Shown: positions 34,370 through 42,713 of the stretch, piece by piece | Position numbering within the stretch: position 1 is the first letter of the stretch | How the letters are laid out: each line of letters starts with the position of its first letter | Assembly: GCA_029252505.1 (NCBI GenBank) | Contig: JAQXBH010000149.1 | Coordinates: 1 to 52,818 of the forward strand | Length of the DNA stretch: 52,818 nt | Source of the DNA: Opitutales bacterium | Lineage (GTDB): Bacteria > Verrucomicrobiota > Verrucomicrobiia > Opitutales > Seribacteraceae | Direction of reading: 5' to 3' | Translations under genes and position numbers: made by a program | The notes under the pieces: model-generated | The model's database searches: none | Told to the model about the DNA's origin: nothing | The model's input: only the letters and a program-made list of their open reading frames with translations

Positions 34370-36412
34370 ATGGATTTTCGATTACAATCGGATTATCAAC
34401 CAATGGGTGATCAACCACAGGCAATAAAGGGATTGGTTGATTCAATATCAAAGGGCAACAAGGACCAAACCCTTTTGGGTGTGACGGGATCAGGCAAAAC
34501 TTTTTCGATGGCTAATGTGATCCAGAATTTGCAGCGACCAGCATTAATTATTTCTCCTAATAAAACTTTAGCCGCCCAATTATATTCAGAATTCAAAGCC
34601 TTTTTCCCGGATAATGCCGTGGAGTACTTCGTCAGTTACTATGATTACTACCAACCCGAAGCCTATGTACCTTCGACAGATACTTTCATCGAAAAGGATT
34701 CCTCTATCAATGAAGAAATTGAACGCTTACGGCTAGCTGCGACGAGTTCCTTGATTAGCCGGCGCGATGTCATCGTGATTGCCAGTGTCTCGTGTATATA
34801 TGGACTGGGATCACCCGATGATTTTGAGGCATTATCTATTGAAGTAACCAAAGGGGATGACCTGGGTAGAGATAACTTACTGGAAGGACTGGTTGAAGCG
34901 TTGTACAATCGTAATGACATGGAATTAAAAGCCGGTCGGTTTCGGGTTCGTGGAGATGTAGTCGATTTGTTTCCTGCTTATGCAAATAATCCCATTCGCG
35001 TGGAATTTTGGGGTGATGAAGTAGAGGACATTCGTGAAATTGATCCAATTTCAGGAGAGACTATTCGTAAATATGATTCGTATCGAGTTTATCCGGCGAC
35101 ACAATATGTAACTACTAAGGACAAGTTGGAAGTAGGATGTAAAGCGATTGAAAAAGAACTCGAAGAGCAAGTTAAATTTTTTGAAGAAAGTAATCTTTTA
35201 TTAGAGGCTCAACGTATCCGCATGCGTACTGAATATGATTTAGAAATGCTGCGAGAGATTGGTTTTTGTAATGGAATCGAAAATTATTCAAGGCATTTGT
35301 CTGGAAGAAAGCCAGGAGAGCGCCCGTGGTGTCTAATCGACTTTTTCCCCGAAGACTTCCTCCTCTTCATTGATGAAAGCCATGCATCAATCCCTCAAAT
35401 TGGAGGTATGTTTAAGGGAGACCTTTCGAGAAAGCAAAAACTTGTGGACTTTGGATTTCGCCTCCCATCCGCATTGGATAATCGTCCGTTGAAACCCGAA
35501 GAGTTTGAAAGTGTTACTGGGCAATCAATTTATGTTTCGGCAACTCCTGCGGCAATTGAACTAGAAAAATCGGCGGTGGTAATGGAACAGCTTATTCGCC
35601 CCACGGGTCTACTTGACCCGGAAATGGAAATACGCCCAATAAAAGGACAGGTAGAGGATTGTATCGGGGAAATCAAAAAAGTGGTCAAACAAGGCTATCG
35701 AATTTTGGTGACCACCTTAACCAAAAGAATGACTGAGGACCTCGCTGAATTCCTCAGAGATCACGAAATAAAAGTCGAATACCTACACTCCGATATTGAT
35801 GCAATTGAAAGAGTGGAAATCCTGAGAAGCCTTCGGGCAGGTACCTTTGATGTTCTGGTCGGAGTAAATCTGTTACGGGAAGGTTTGGATTTACCCGAAG
35901 TAGCGTTGGTGATTGTGCTTGATGCGGACAAAGAAGGCTTTCTTCGTAGCGAAACCAGTTTAATTCAAACTGCCGGAAGGGCTGCAAGGCATGAAAAAGG
36001 ACGAGTAATCTTCTATGCGGATGTGATGACTAAGTCGATCACGAGAACACTTCAAGTTTGCCAATACCGAAGGGATAAGCAAATGGCATATAATGAAGAA
36101 CACGGCATAACCCCACAAAGTGTAATACGCCCCCTACAGGAAAGTCTACGCACCAAGAAAGAAGAGAGTGAAGATTTGTTAGCCGTGTCCGAAAATGTGT
36201 CAAAAGAAGATGTTCGTAAACTTCTTAGAGAACTAGAAAAAGACATGCTTGCTGCAGTTAAGAAATTGGAATTTGAAAAAGCGGCTCTCCTACGCGATCA
36301 AATCTCTTTTCTTAAGGAAGGAGGGAAAAGCATAAAAACTGCTCAAACCGGTGGCTACTCCGGTGCAAAGAAATACGGAAGAAAGAAAAAGTATGGAAAA
36401 AAGAAATTCTAA
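34370..36412 (+). CDS. uvrB: Excinuclease ABC subunit B
   Basis: UvrB is the damage-verifying helicase-like subunit of nucleotide excision repair. The 680 residues match family length. The Walker A motif GVTGSGKT lies at 37-44, the beta-hairpin block YYQPEAYVPSTDTFIEKD follows, the DESH box is at 335-338, and motif VI is QTAGRAARHEKG. The C-terminal UVR motif for UvrC contact (DMLAAVKKLEFEKAALLRDQ) is present, followed by a basic tail rich in Lys and Gly (KKYGRKKKYGKKKF). It is the fourth gene of a close rightward run, and its last 20 nt overlap the next gene. Confidence 0.98.
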   Translation: MDFRLQSDYQPMGDQPQAIKGLVDSISKGNKDQTLLGVTGSGKTFSMANVIQNLQRPALIISPNKTLAAQLYSEFKAFFPDNAVEYFVSYYDYYQPEAYVPSTDTFIEKDSSINEEIERLRLAATSSLISRRDVIVIASVSCIYGLGSPDDFEALSIEVTKGDDLGRDNLLEGLVEALYNRNDMELKAGRFRVRGDVVDLFPAYANNPIRVEFWGDEVEDIREIDPISGETIRKYDSYRVYPATQYVTTKDKLEVGCKAIEKELEEQVKFFEESNLLLEAQRIRMRTEYDLEMLREIGFCNGIENYSRHLSGRKPGERPWCLIDFFPEDFLLFIDESHASIPQIGGMFKGDLSRKQKLVDFGFRLPSALDNRPLKPEEFESVTGQSIYVSATPAAIELEKSAVVMEQLIRPTGLLDPEMEIRPIKGQVEDCIGEIKKVVKQGYRILVTTLTKRMTEDLAEFLRDHEIKVEYLHSDIDAIERVEILRSLRAGTFDVLVGVNLLREGLDLPEVALVIVLDADKEGFLRSETSLIQTAGRAARHEKGRVIFYADVMTKSITRTLQVCQYRRDKQMAYNEEHGITPQSVIRPLQESLRTKKEESEDLLAVSENVSKEDVRKLLRELEKDMLAAVKKLEFEKAALLRDQISFLKEGGKSIKTAQTGGYSGAKKYGRKKKYGKKKF

Positions 36413-37172
36413 ACCGTTCGTGTTTATAGGCTTTTTTCTTGCGACCAGCTTCCTTGGGGCGGAGCTTGAATCGGAAAGGAAATTATTGTTTTTCTTTGAT
36501 AAAATTGAAGTTAATGGAAATGTTGATGTTTTTCTGGTCAAGGGCAAACGCTTGAGAGAAGCGACTGTCTATGCAGATGCAGAGATTATTCAATCGATTA
36601 AAACTGAAGTCTCAAGGAAGACCCTATTCATCGATGCAAATAACACCTATAATATAGCTCGTAGGTTACCTTTCATAAGACTCAATGCAGAAAGAACTTA
36701 CCCTGTTGAAATAGTGGTTTCGATTGAAGAGATTCGAGAAATCCGTCTACTCGGGCAGAGTACACTGACAGCAGAAAATGTGATAGCCCAAGAAATTTCC
36801 CTATTTATGGCAAGTTCCGGAAAACTTCATATTGATAACTTGAATGCAAAAGTCTTAAATATAATTCATGAAGGATCTGGTAACATTTTACTCAAAGGAA
36901 ATGTAAGTGAAGAGATGGAAGTAAAAGTTTCTGAAAACGGATCATTACTTGCTGATGAATTGGAAGTAGAACGAGCAACTCTTATACACCAGGGAAATGG
37001 AACCGTTCACCTGAAACCCAATAAATGGATGGATGCAAGAATCCTTGGTACTGGGAATATATTTTTACATTCCAAACCTGAAAGACTCGTTGTTAATAAA
37101 AAAGGACTCGGTTCGATCAAAGATATTTTACCAGATGCACCACCACTTTACGATCTCAACAACTCCAATTAG
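36393..37172 (+). CDS. Exported DUF2807/GIN-type beta-helix protein
   Basis: The 259-residue protein starts at ATG 36393, inside the end of uvrB; this start gives a normal signal peptide (SKPFVFIGFFLATSFLGAEL). The mature part is a run of short beta strands with Gly/Asn turns (DKIEVNGNVDVFLVKG, IREIRLLGQSTLTAE, LNIIHEGSGNILLKG, THLHQGNG-like turns). This is the pattern of DUF2807, the 'head, GIN' domain proposed for surface adhesins in Bacteroidetes. A periplasmic or surface role is likely, function unproven. Its stop lies 8 bp from the stop of the opposing MBL gene. Confidence 0.7.
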   Translation: MEKRNSKPFVFIGFFLATSFLGAELESERKLLFFFDKIEVNGNVDVFLVKGKRLREATVYADAEIIQSIKTEVSRKTLFIDANNTYNIARRLPFIRLNAERTYPVEIVVSIEEIREIRLLGQSTLTAENVIAQEISLFMASSGKLHIDNLNAKVLNIIHEGSGNILLKGNVSEEMEVKVSENGSLLADELEVERATLIHQGNGTVHLKPNKWMDARILGTGNIFLHSKPERLVVNKKGLGSIKDILPDAPPLYDLNNSN

Positions 37173-37180
37173 GAGAAAGA

Positions 37181-38026
37181 TTAAATCGTAATTACTTCGC
37201 CCTCAATGGCCGGACGAACCCCAGCTATAATTGAAGAGACTTCCTCCGCGATTTGATCCATTTTTTCATCATTATGTGAAGGGTCATGATGAAAAAGTAA
37301 TGTCTGTTTTACATTAGCTGCTTCGGCTACCTTTATTGCTTCCTGCCAAGTTGAATGCCCCCAACCTTTAAAGTTTTCGTACTCCTCATTGGTATAAGCA
37401 GAGTCATACACCATGATATCGGCATTTTGAGCAAGTGTAACCACATTCTCATCAATCCGGCCTTCGAAGTGTTCAGTATCAGTACAAATAGCGATTACCT
37501 TATCGGCAAATTCAATTCTATATCCACAGGCTCCGTTAGGATGATTTAATTGACCGGTTTTAATTGTAATACCACCATCCAAAGAAAATTCATGCCCACA
37601 ATTATAGTCATTGAAGGTACACGCTTTTTCAATGAGAGCACTGGGGACAGGAAAGACTGGGTCTTTCATAAGCATTGTTCCAATAATTCCATGAAGATCG
37701 TATTTATCACCTGCAAGATGTCCGGCGTGGAGGCGAACATTGCTGCTGGGATTGTATAAAGGAGCAAAAAATGGCAATCCCTGTATATGATCCATATGCG
37801 TATGAGTAAAAAACAAATCGGCATCGAGCAGATTTTTTTCTTCAATCATAATTTTCTTTCCCAACAAACGAATTCCAGTACCTGCATCGATAATTACTCG
37901 TTTATCGCCACACAGAACCTCAAAACAAGTGGTATTCCCTCCATATTTTATCGTATCAATGCCAGGGCATGGAATACTTCCGCGGGTTCCCCAAAATTTA
38001 ATGCTGAATGATGATGGGCTGTTCAT
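37181..38026 (-). CDS. Metallo-beta-lactamase-fold hydrolase
   Basis: The 281-residue cytosolic protein opens with IKFWGTRGSIPCPG and YGGNTTCFEV, and carries the zinc motif HTHMDH at 75-80 plus later ligands (NHPNGACGYRI, CTDTEH, DSAYTNEEY, LLFHHDPSH). This set is closest to the RNase Z / PhnP / cyclic-phosphodiesterase branch of MBL-fold phosphodiesterases. The natural substrate is unknown. It is on the same strand as the T2SS operon, 75 bp after the MORN gene, so it may be the distal gene of that transcript or have its own promoter. Confidence 0.85.
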   Translation of the reverse strand: MNSPSSFSIKFWGTRGSIPCPGIDTIKYGGNTTCFEVLCGDKRVIIDAGTGIRLLGKKIMIEEKNLLDADLFFTHTHMDHIQGLPFFAPLYNPSSNVRLHAGHLAGDKYDLHGIIGTMLMKDPVFPVPSALIEKACTFNDYNCGHEFSLDGGITIKTGQLNHPNGACGYRIEFADKVIAICTDTEHFEGRIDENVVTLAQNADIMVYDSAYTNEEYENFKGWGHSTWQEAIKVAEAANVKQTLLFHHDPSHNDEKMDQIAEEVSSIIAGVRPAIEGEVITI

Positions 38027-38101
38027 AAGAGAATTTTCAATAGTTTAGATAAAAAAAACTACACATGGCAACAACGAATCTATTTAACAAAATTAGGACT
38101 C

Positions 38102-39082
38102 CTACTCTCGATCTACCCAATTACCATTATCATCCTGGAATGAATTTGTTATGGCTCCATCTCCCCAATCGTAAAAGCCTTCTATTGCCAATCCCGAAAG
38201 AAACTTCCCCGTATAACTGGTGCCATCTCCGAAATCTAGAGTGCCGTCACCATCCTTTTCTCCATTCGACCAAGAACCACTATAAACAACTCCGGATTGA
38301 TCGGTCTGTACCCCTTGACCATTTGGTAAACCAGATAAAAACTCTCCCGAATAAACAGAACCAGCATTATCATTTAAAATACCGAATCCAGAATATTCCC
38401 CCTCTTCAAATGTGCCAGTGTAAGTACTGCCATCTACTGTTTTTAATGTGCCTTTTCCCCAATAAATATTATTTTGAAATCCTCCAGTATAATGATCTCC
38501 ATTAATGGCAAGTAAACTACCATAAGAAAAAATTCCCTCCCCGATAAACATTCCAGAGTATTCTGTACCATCTTCTAACCTCATCGTGCCCTCCTCGAGA
38601 AATTCTTTATTCCATTTCCCTGACATAATTACGCCATCAGAACTTTGGTATTCCCCATAACTAAGATTATCATTCTTCCAATCACCTACCAATCGGGAAG
38701 AATCTTCCAATATTAGTGTACCGAAACCGTACCTTTTTCCACTCCTCCAGTTTCCTACATATCGATCTAACTTAGATTCTGATTTATATCTCATAGTTCC
38801 ATGTCCATGAGCAAAGCCGTCCGTGTGTTGTCCTTCAAAAATATCCCCATTTGCTAAATTATGAGTTCCAAACCCATTCGGTTTACCCATCACTAATTCA
38901 CCCTCATAGATTGAACCATCCTTGAACACATGCCTGCCTCGCTTTGCTTCTTTATTAAGAGAAACCGATTCACGCGATGAAGTAAGTTCAAATTCATCTT
39001 CTTTTGGAGAACAACCCCAAAACAGCCAATTGAAGAGAACATAAAACATGACAAAGGAGTGTTTTAATTGAGCACGGTACAT
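38102..39082 (-). CDS. MORN-repeat lipoprotein at the end of the T2SS operon
   Basis: The 326-residue protein has a hydrophobic N-terminus ending in a lipobox-like LFWGC. About ten MORN-type repeats fill the rest, each with the Y-x-G-x-(W/F)-x-x-G-x-x-x-G-x-G pattern (for example YEGELVMGKPNGFGT, YVGNWRSGKRYGFGTL, YSGEFLSGLPNGQG). MORN repeats form extended beta hairpins that mediate binding or lie at membranes. The gene starts 1 bp after the gspF stop, so it is almost certainly co-transcribed with the secretion genes. It may be a surface substrate or an accessory factor; the pairing is context inference. Confidence 0.8.
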   Translation of the reverse strand: MYRAQLKHSFVMFYVLFNWLFWGCSPKEDEFELTSSRESVSLNKEAKRGRHVFKDGSIYEGELVMGKPNGFGTHNLANGDIFEGQHTDGFAHGHGTMRYKSESKLDRYVGNWRSGKRYGFGTLILEDSSRLVGDWKNDNLSYGEYQSSDGVIMSGKWNKEFLEEGTMRLEDGTEYSGMFIGEGIFSYGSLLAINGDHYTGGFQNNIYWGKGTLKTVDGSTYTGTFEEGEYSGFGILNDNAGSVYSGEFLSGLPNGQGVQTDQSGVVYSGSWSNGEKDGDGTLDFGDGTSYTGKFLSGLAIEGFYDWGDGAITNSFQDDNGNWVDRE

Positions 39083-39083
39083 T

Positions 39084-40349
39084 TTAATAACTAATGCTTT
39101 TACTGACTTGAAAAATACTACTTACAATTGAAATTGCAACCAAGGCGACTAAAGAAAAGGCGAAACCGAGAGCACCTCCAGAAACTAAAGTAGTCATTGT
39201 CTTAATTTTCTTTGTTAATTGTTCACGAAATGAATGGCTACTATCTTCCATGCTGTTACCAAGATTTCCAGTTCGCTCGCCCACTTCAAGAATATCAAGT
39301 TGCATCAATGGCATTAGCTTAAATTTACGTAGAGCTTCGGGGAGAGATTTCCCTTCGTTCACCAAGGCACGCGCTGAGCGAAATCGGGTTCTTATGTATC
39401 GATTACGAATTGTTTTTTCGCATAAACGCAAGTTTTCAGTTAGTCCAATTCCACTCCATATCAAGGTAGAAAGCAAACTTGCTAATTGGAACATTTCCGA
39501 AAGATAAATGATTTTTCCAAAGAGCGGAAGTTTGAGCATTGTTTGATCAAATGTCATCCCACCTTTTTCAGTTTTACTCCATTGAATAATAGTTCCGGAA
39601 GCAATCAATAATCCAATTAGAACAAATGGTCCAACGGCCAATACCCAGTTTGAACCATTGATCAGAACTCGCGCCATAAGGTTTAACTCACCGCCGAGGG
39701 ATGCGAGCATTTCCTCGATTTGAGGCAGTAAGTAAAAGAGAAAGAATAAAACGACTCCGAAAGCAACCAATCCAACAAAGACAGGGTAAGCCATACTGCC
39801 AAGCACTTTAGACCTTATTTCTCTTTTCTCTTCCAAGTGGGAAATAATTTTTTTTAATATGGGAGATACATTACCAGTTGCCTCTCCCGCCTCAATTACA
39901 AAACTTGAGGATTCACTAAAATATTCAGGTAAGTTTCTCATTGCTCGAGACAGTGTCTTTCCCTCAGCTAGTTCTTTCCATAAAACACCTGCAATTTCCT
40001 TTTGTCCAGGATCCGACAATCGCTGATTGAGCAATTTAACTGCATCAGCAACCGGCATTCCGCTGCTATGTAATTCTAATAATCGTTTGAGAAACTCTAA
40101 ACCAATCTTCTCCCCTTTTCCTCGAACTCCTTTTTTCGTTTCATTAAAAGTCTTCTTTTTAGAACTAGTTATTTTTTTCGTCTTCTTTTTTTCTTTATCT
40201 AATCCTCCACCTGAAACTGATTTAATTTGAAGAGGAGTTAATCCTTTCTGCCTAATTTTTTGGCGAGCTTGTTTTGCATCATTCGCTGCAACCTCTCCGG
40301 GTAGAGTCTTCCCTTTTGAATCGATTGCAACATATTTGAATTTGGCCAT
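39084..40349 (-). CDS. gspF: Type II secretion inner-membrane platform protein GspF
   Basis: GspF is the polytopic platform that couples the ATPase to pseudopilus assembly. The 421 residues show the N-terminal soluble region (FKYVAIDSKGKTLPGEV), an unusual Lys-rich linker (about 52-80), and two repeats of the GspF domain (EFLKRLLELHSSGMPVADAV and MFQLASLLSTLIWSGIGLTE). Membrane helices lie near 195-212, 230-252 and the C-terminus. The extra basic linker makes it slightly longer than usual. It lies 37 bp after gspE and 1 bp before the MORN gene. Confidence 0.95.
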   Translation of the reverse strand: MAKFKYVAIDSKGKTLPGEVAANDAKQARQKIRQKGLTPLQIKSVSGGGLDKEKKKTKKITSSKKKTFNETKKGVRGKGEKIGLEFLKRLLELHSSGMPVADAVKLLNQRLSDPGQKEIAGVLWKELAEGKTLSRAMRNLPEYFSESSSFVIEAGEATGNVSPILKKIISHLEEKREIRSKVLGSMAYPVFVGLVAFGVVLFFLFYLLPQIEEMLASLGGELNLMARVLINGSNWVLAVGPFVLIGLLIASGTIIQWSKTEKGGMTFDQTMLKLPLFGKIIYLSEMFQLASLLSTLIWSGIGLTENLRLCEKTIRNRYIRTRFRSARALVNEGKSLPEALRKFKLMPLMQLDILEVGERTGNLGNSMEDSSHSFREQLTKKIKTMTTLVSGGALGFAFSLVALVAISIVSSIFQVSKSISY

Positions 40350-40386
40350 TAATAAATAATTTCCCGAGTTTCGAGTAGATCAAACA

Positions 40387-42180
40387 TTAAACATCAGCAG
40401 GCAGAAATGATTCAGTAGGCTCTTCTTCGACGAAGCCATCCGCATATCGGATGACCTCCTCAATAGTAGTTAATCCACGTTTAATTTGATTCCAACCACT
40501 TCCCTGCAATGTACTCATTCCTTCCGCCAAAGCGACCTCTCTAATATCCGGTGCAGAAGCACTTTTAATTACCAAACTATGGATCGGGTCGCTCATTCTC
40601 ATCAATTCAAATATTCCCACTCGTCCACGATAACCTAAATTTTGGCATTGCGGACAACCCACTGCCTGCATGACCTTGTCTTTGTGTTTAATTTCGGACT
40701 CTTTGGTGTCGAGCAGGGCAAGCGATGCAATCACTTCTCTTTCCGACTTAATTGTGGGTATTGCACATTCTTGACAAAGTCTCCGTACTAATCGTTGTGC
40801 AATTACCATCTCTACGGACGATGCGATTAGGAAAGGTTCAATCTCCATGTCAATTAATCGGGTAATTGCCCCCGGCGCGTCGTTTGTATGAAGCGTGCTG
40901 AGAACTAAATGACCAGTCAAAGAGGCACGAATCGCAATGTCTGCAGTCTCTCGATCTCGAATCTCACCGACCATGATCACGTCGGGGTCTTGTCTTAAAA
41001 TCTCACGCAAAGCACTCGCGAAAGTAAATCCGATCTCAGAATTTACTTGAGTCTGGTTAATACCTGCAACTTCGTACTCGACTGGATCTTCCACGGTCAT
41101 AATCCGACGTTCCGGTTTATGAATTCGCCTAATAAATGCAGTTAAGGAGGTTGACTTACCCGAGCCAGTTGGCCCGGTAACTAATACAATCCCATGAGGC
41201 TTTTCTAATACTCCAACGATATTTCTTTCATCATCATCCAACAGCCCTAACTCGCGCATTGATAAGGGTTGCGACTTTTCATTTAACAAACGAAGACTGA
41301 TACTTTCACCATACAGAGTAGGCAAAGTAGACACACGAATATCAAGGTCACTCTGCCCTTGGGAAAACGTAATACGCCCTCCCTGCGGTCTCCTTTTTTC
41401 GGAAATATTAATTCCGCTCATAATTTTGATCCGAGAAATAATCGCATCCTGAAAACTTCTTAGGTTATCGGGAACACGAACCGGAACGAGTTGTCCATCA
41501 ATTCTGTATCGAATTTGCAAGGTGTCTTTATGTGGTTCAAAGTGAATATCAGTTGCCCGGTCAACAATAGCTCGTTGGATCACTTCATTCACAAAGCGAA
41601 TAATGGCGGCATTTTGATCTTCTAAATCATCTTGAGAATCTTCGTCACTCTCATCCTCAAGGTCACTTTCATCAAGGCTGTCTGCCCCGATCCCAAAATT
41701 TTCGGTAATAGCACGCGAAATTTTTTCGGGAGAACCAAGGCTCCATAGGGGCTTTTTTCCAGAAACTGCGAATACCCACCGACTCATTACCTCAGTTGGT
41801 GGCCATGGAGTAACAAGGCACAGTTTTTCCTTGTTATTGGTTTCCATAGGGAGGCAGCAATAATTATGGATCAACCTCATGGGGAGAAGCTTGGTTGGAT
41901 TTTCCGGCATTTCAAAGTCCTCCTGATACTCAAGTTCAGTTTTCTTACCAATCTCGATCATTATTTCGGCCACTGGCTTGGAATACTTTGAGGCTAGCAA
42001 GCGTGCACGATCCTCCTTGGGAGAACTTAAAATATTGAGACGATCGAGGTCAGCCAACTCAGGCCACCAATCCATGCTTTCAAACGAATGATTAAAGTCA
42101 AAAGCAAAGCCCTGCTGTTCGCCCTCTTCCTGAGTGCCCCCTTCCTCCAGCTCTTCTTTTTTTCCGTTTTGAGCAACCAT
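40387..42180 (-). CDS. gspE: Type II secretion ATPase GspE
   Basis: GspE is the hexameric cytoplasmic ATPase that drives pseudopilus assembly. The 597-residue protein has an N-terminal MshEN-like region after an acidic start, then the ATPase core: Walker [13 protein letters not shown], the Asp box, Walker [15 protein letters not shown] and the His box [14 protein letters not shown] four-cysteine zinc site (CQEC ... CPQC) typical of GspE/PilB is present. I chose ATG 42180 ([10 protein letters not shown]) because the longer frame would overlap gspC by about 85 nt without any family similarity. A stretch of Asp/Glu-rich residues interrupts the N-terminal region ([17 protein letters not shown]). 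Confidence 0.95.
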   Translation of the reverse strand: MVAQNGKKEELEEGGTQEEGEQQGFAFDFNHSFESMDWWPELADLDRLNILSSPKEDRARLLASKYSKPVAEIMIEIGKKTELEYQEDFEMPENPTKLLPMRLIHNYCCLPMETNNKEKLCLVTPWPPTEVMSRWVFAVSGKKPLWSLGSPEKISRAITENFGIGADSLDESDLEDESDEDSQDDLEDQNAAIIRFVNEVIQRAIVDRATDIHFEPHKDTLQIRYRIDGQLVPVRVPDNLRSFQDAIISRIKIMSGINISEKRRPQGGRITFSQGQSDLDIRVSTLPTLYGESISLRLLNEKSQPLSMRELGLLDDDERNIVGVLEKPHGIVLVTGPTGSGKSTSLTAFIRRIHKPERRIMTVEDPVEYEVAGINQTQVNSEIGFTFASALREILRQDPDVIMVGEIRDRETADIAIRASLTGHLVLSTLHTNDAPGAITRLIDMEIEPFLIASSVEMVIAQRLVRRLCQECAIPTIKSEREVIASLALLDTKESEIKHKDKVMQAVGCPQCQNLGYRGRVGIFELMRMSDPIHSLVIKSASAPDIREVALAEGMSTLQGSGWNQIKRGLTTIEEVIRYADGFVEEEPTESFLPADV

Positions 42181-42184
42181 ATTA

Positions 42185-42712
42185 CTACTTTCTAGGCGGT
42201 AAATTAACTCGTGGTGGAATCGTAATTGCACGCGGCCTTGCACCCGGCACGGGAAGACGGGGAGCACTGACTACCCTCTTGGCTTTAGAAGTCTTTTTAA
42301 CTGGCTGCCCACTGGGCACTGGAAGTACACTTTTATTTGAATTCTTTAAAGTGAGAGAAATTCCACCTTTTAATTTCAATTCATCTGTGTCAGGATTATA
42401 ACCTTCAATTTCAACCTTACCTTCGTCAAAGCTTTCCCCTATTTTGAGCCAAGCTCCTTTATTGCTACCTCGATCAAAAAGGCTGAAGTGCCATTCATCA
42501 CGATACTTAAAAATTCCCCGCAATTCTATATTGGGGTTAATTGATTTAGGGGCTGGAGGTGGGGGTGCAGGACGAATAATAGGTGGGGGTTTCGGCTGTC
42601 TTGACCCTGGCCGCTCAAATGGGTTTATTTTTTGCCCAGACAAATCGGAGAAACAAAAACAGAAAGAGCAAATACTCAAACAGAAGAAAATTTTAACATT
42701 ACAGAGGCTCAT
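42185..42712 (-). CDS. gspC: GspC-like type II secretion protein, reduced form
   Basis: GspC links the inner-membrane platform to the secretin through its homology region. This 175-residue protein starts at ATG 42712, one base after the gspD stop. It has a Cys-rich hydrophobic N-terminus ([16 protein letters not shown]), a Pro-rich spacer ([15 protein letters not shown]), one HR-like beta domain ([20 protein letters not shown] ... [20 protein letters not shown]) and a basic tail. It is shorter than typical GspC (about 270) and has no PDZ or coiled-coil end. The name rests on position and the HR-like pattern and is moderately certain. Confidence 0.6.
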   Translation of the reverse strand: MSLCNVKIFFCLSICSFCFCFSDLSGQKINPFERPGSRQPKPPPIIRPAPPPPAPKSINPNIELRGIFKYRDEWHFSLFDRGSNKGAWLKIGESFDEGKVEIEGYNPDTDELKLKGGISLTLKNSNKSVLPVPSGQPVKKTSKAKRVVSAPRLPVPGARPRAITIPPRVNLPPRK

Positions 42713-42713
42713 T

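Noticed and set aside
38065..38505. Open frame of 146 codons on the + strand
   Set aside because: It runs antisense to the MORN-repeat gene; its repetitive His/Pro/Leu composition mirrors the repeats on the other strand.
38140..39000. CRISPR or tandem DNA repeat
   Set aside because: The periodicity is that of MORN repeats at protein level; the DNA copies are diverged and there are no spacers.
42181..42267. Longer gspE start
   Set aside because: The added 29 residues are the antisense-free but out-of-frame reading of the gspC tail and have no counterpart in GspE proteins; ATG 42180 directly follows gspC.
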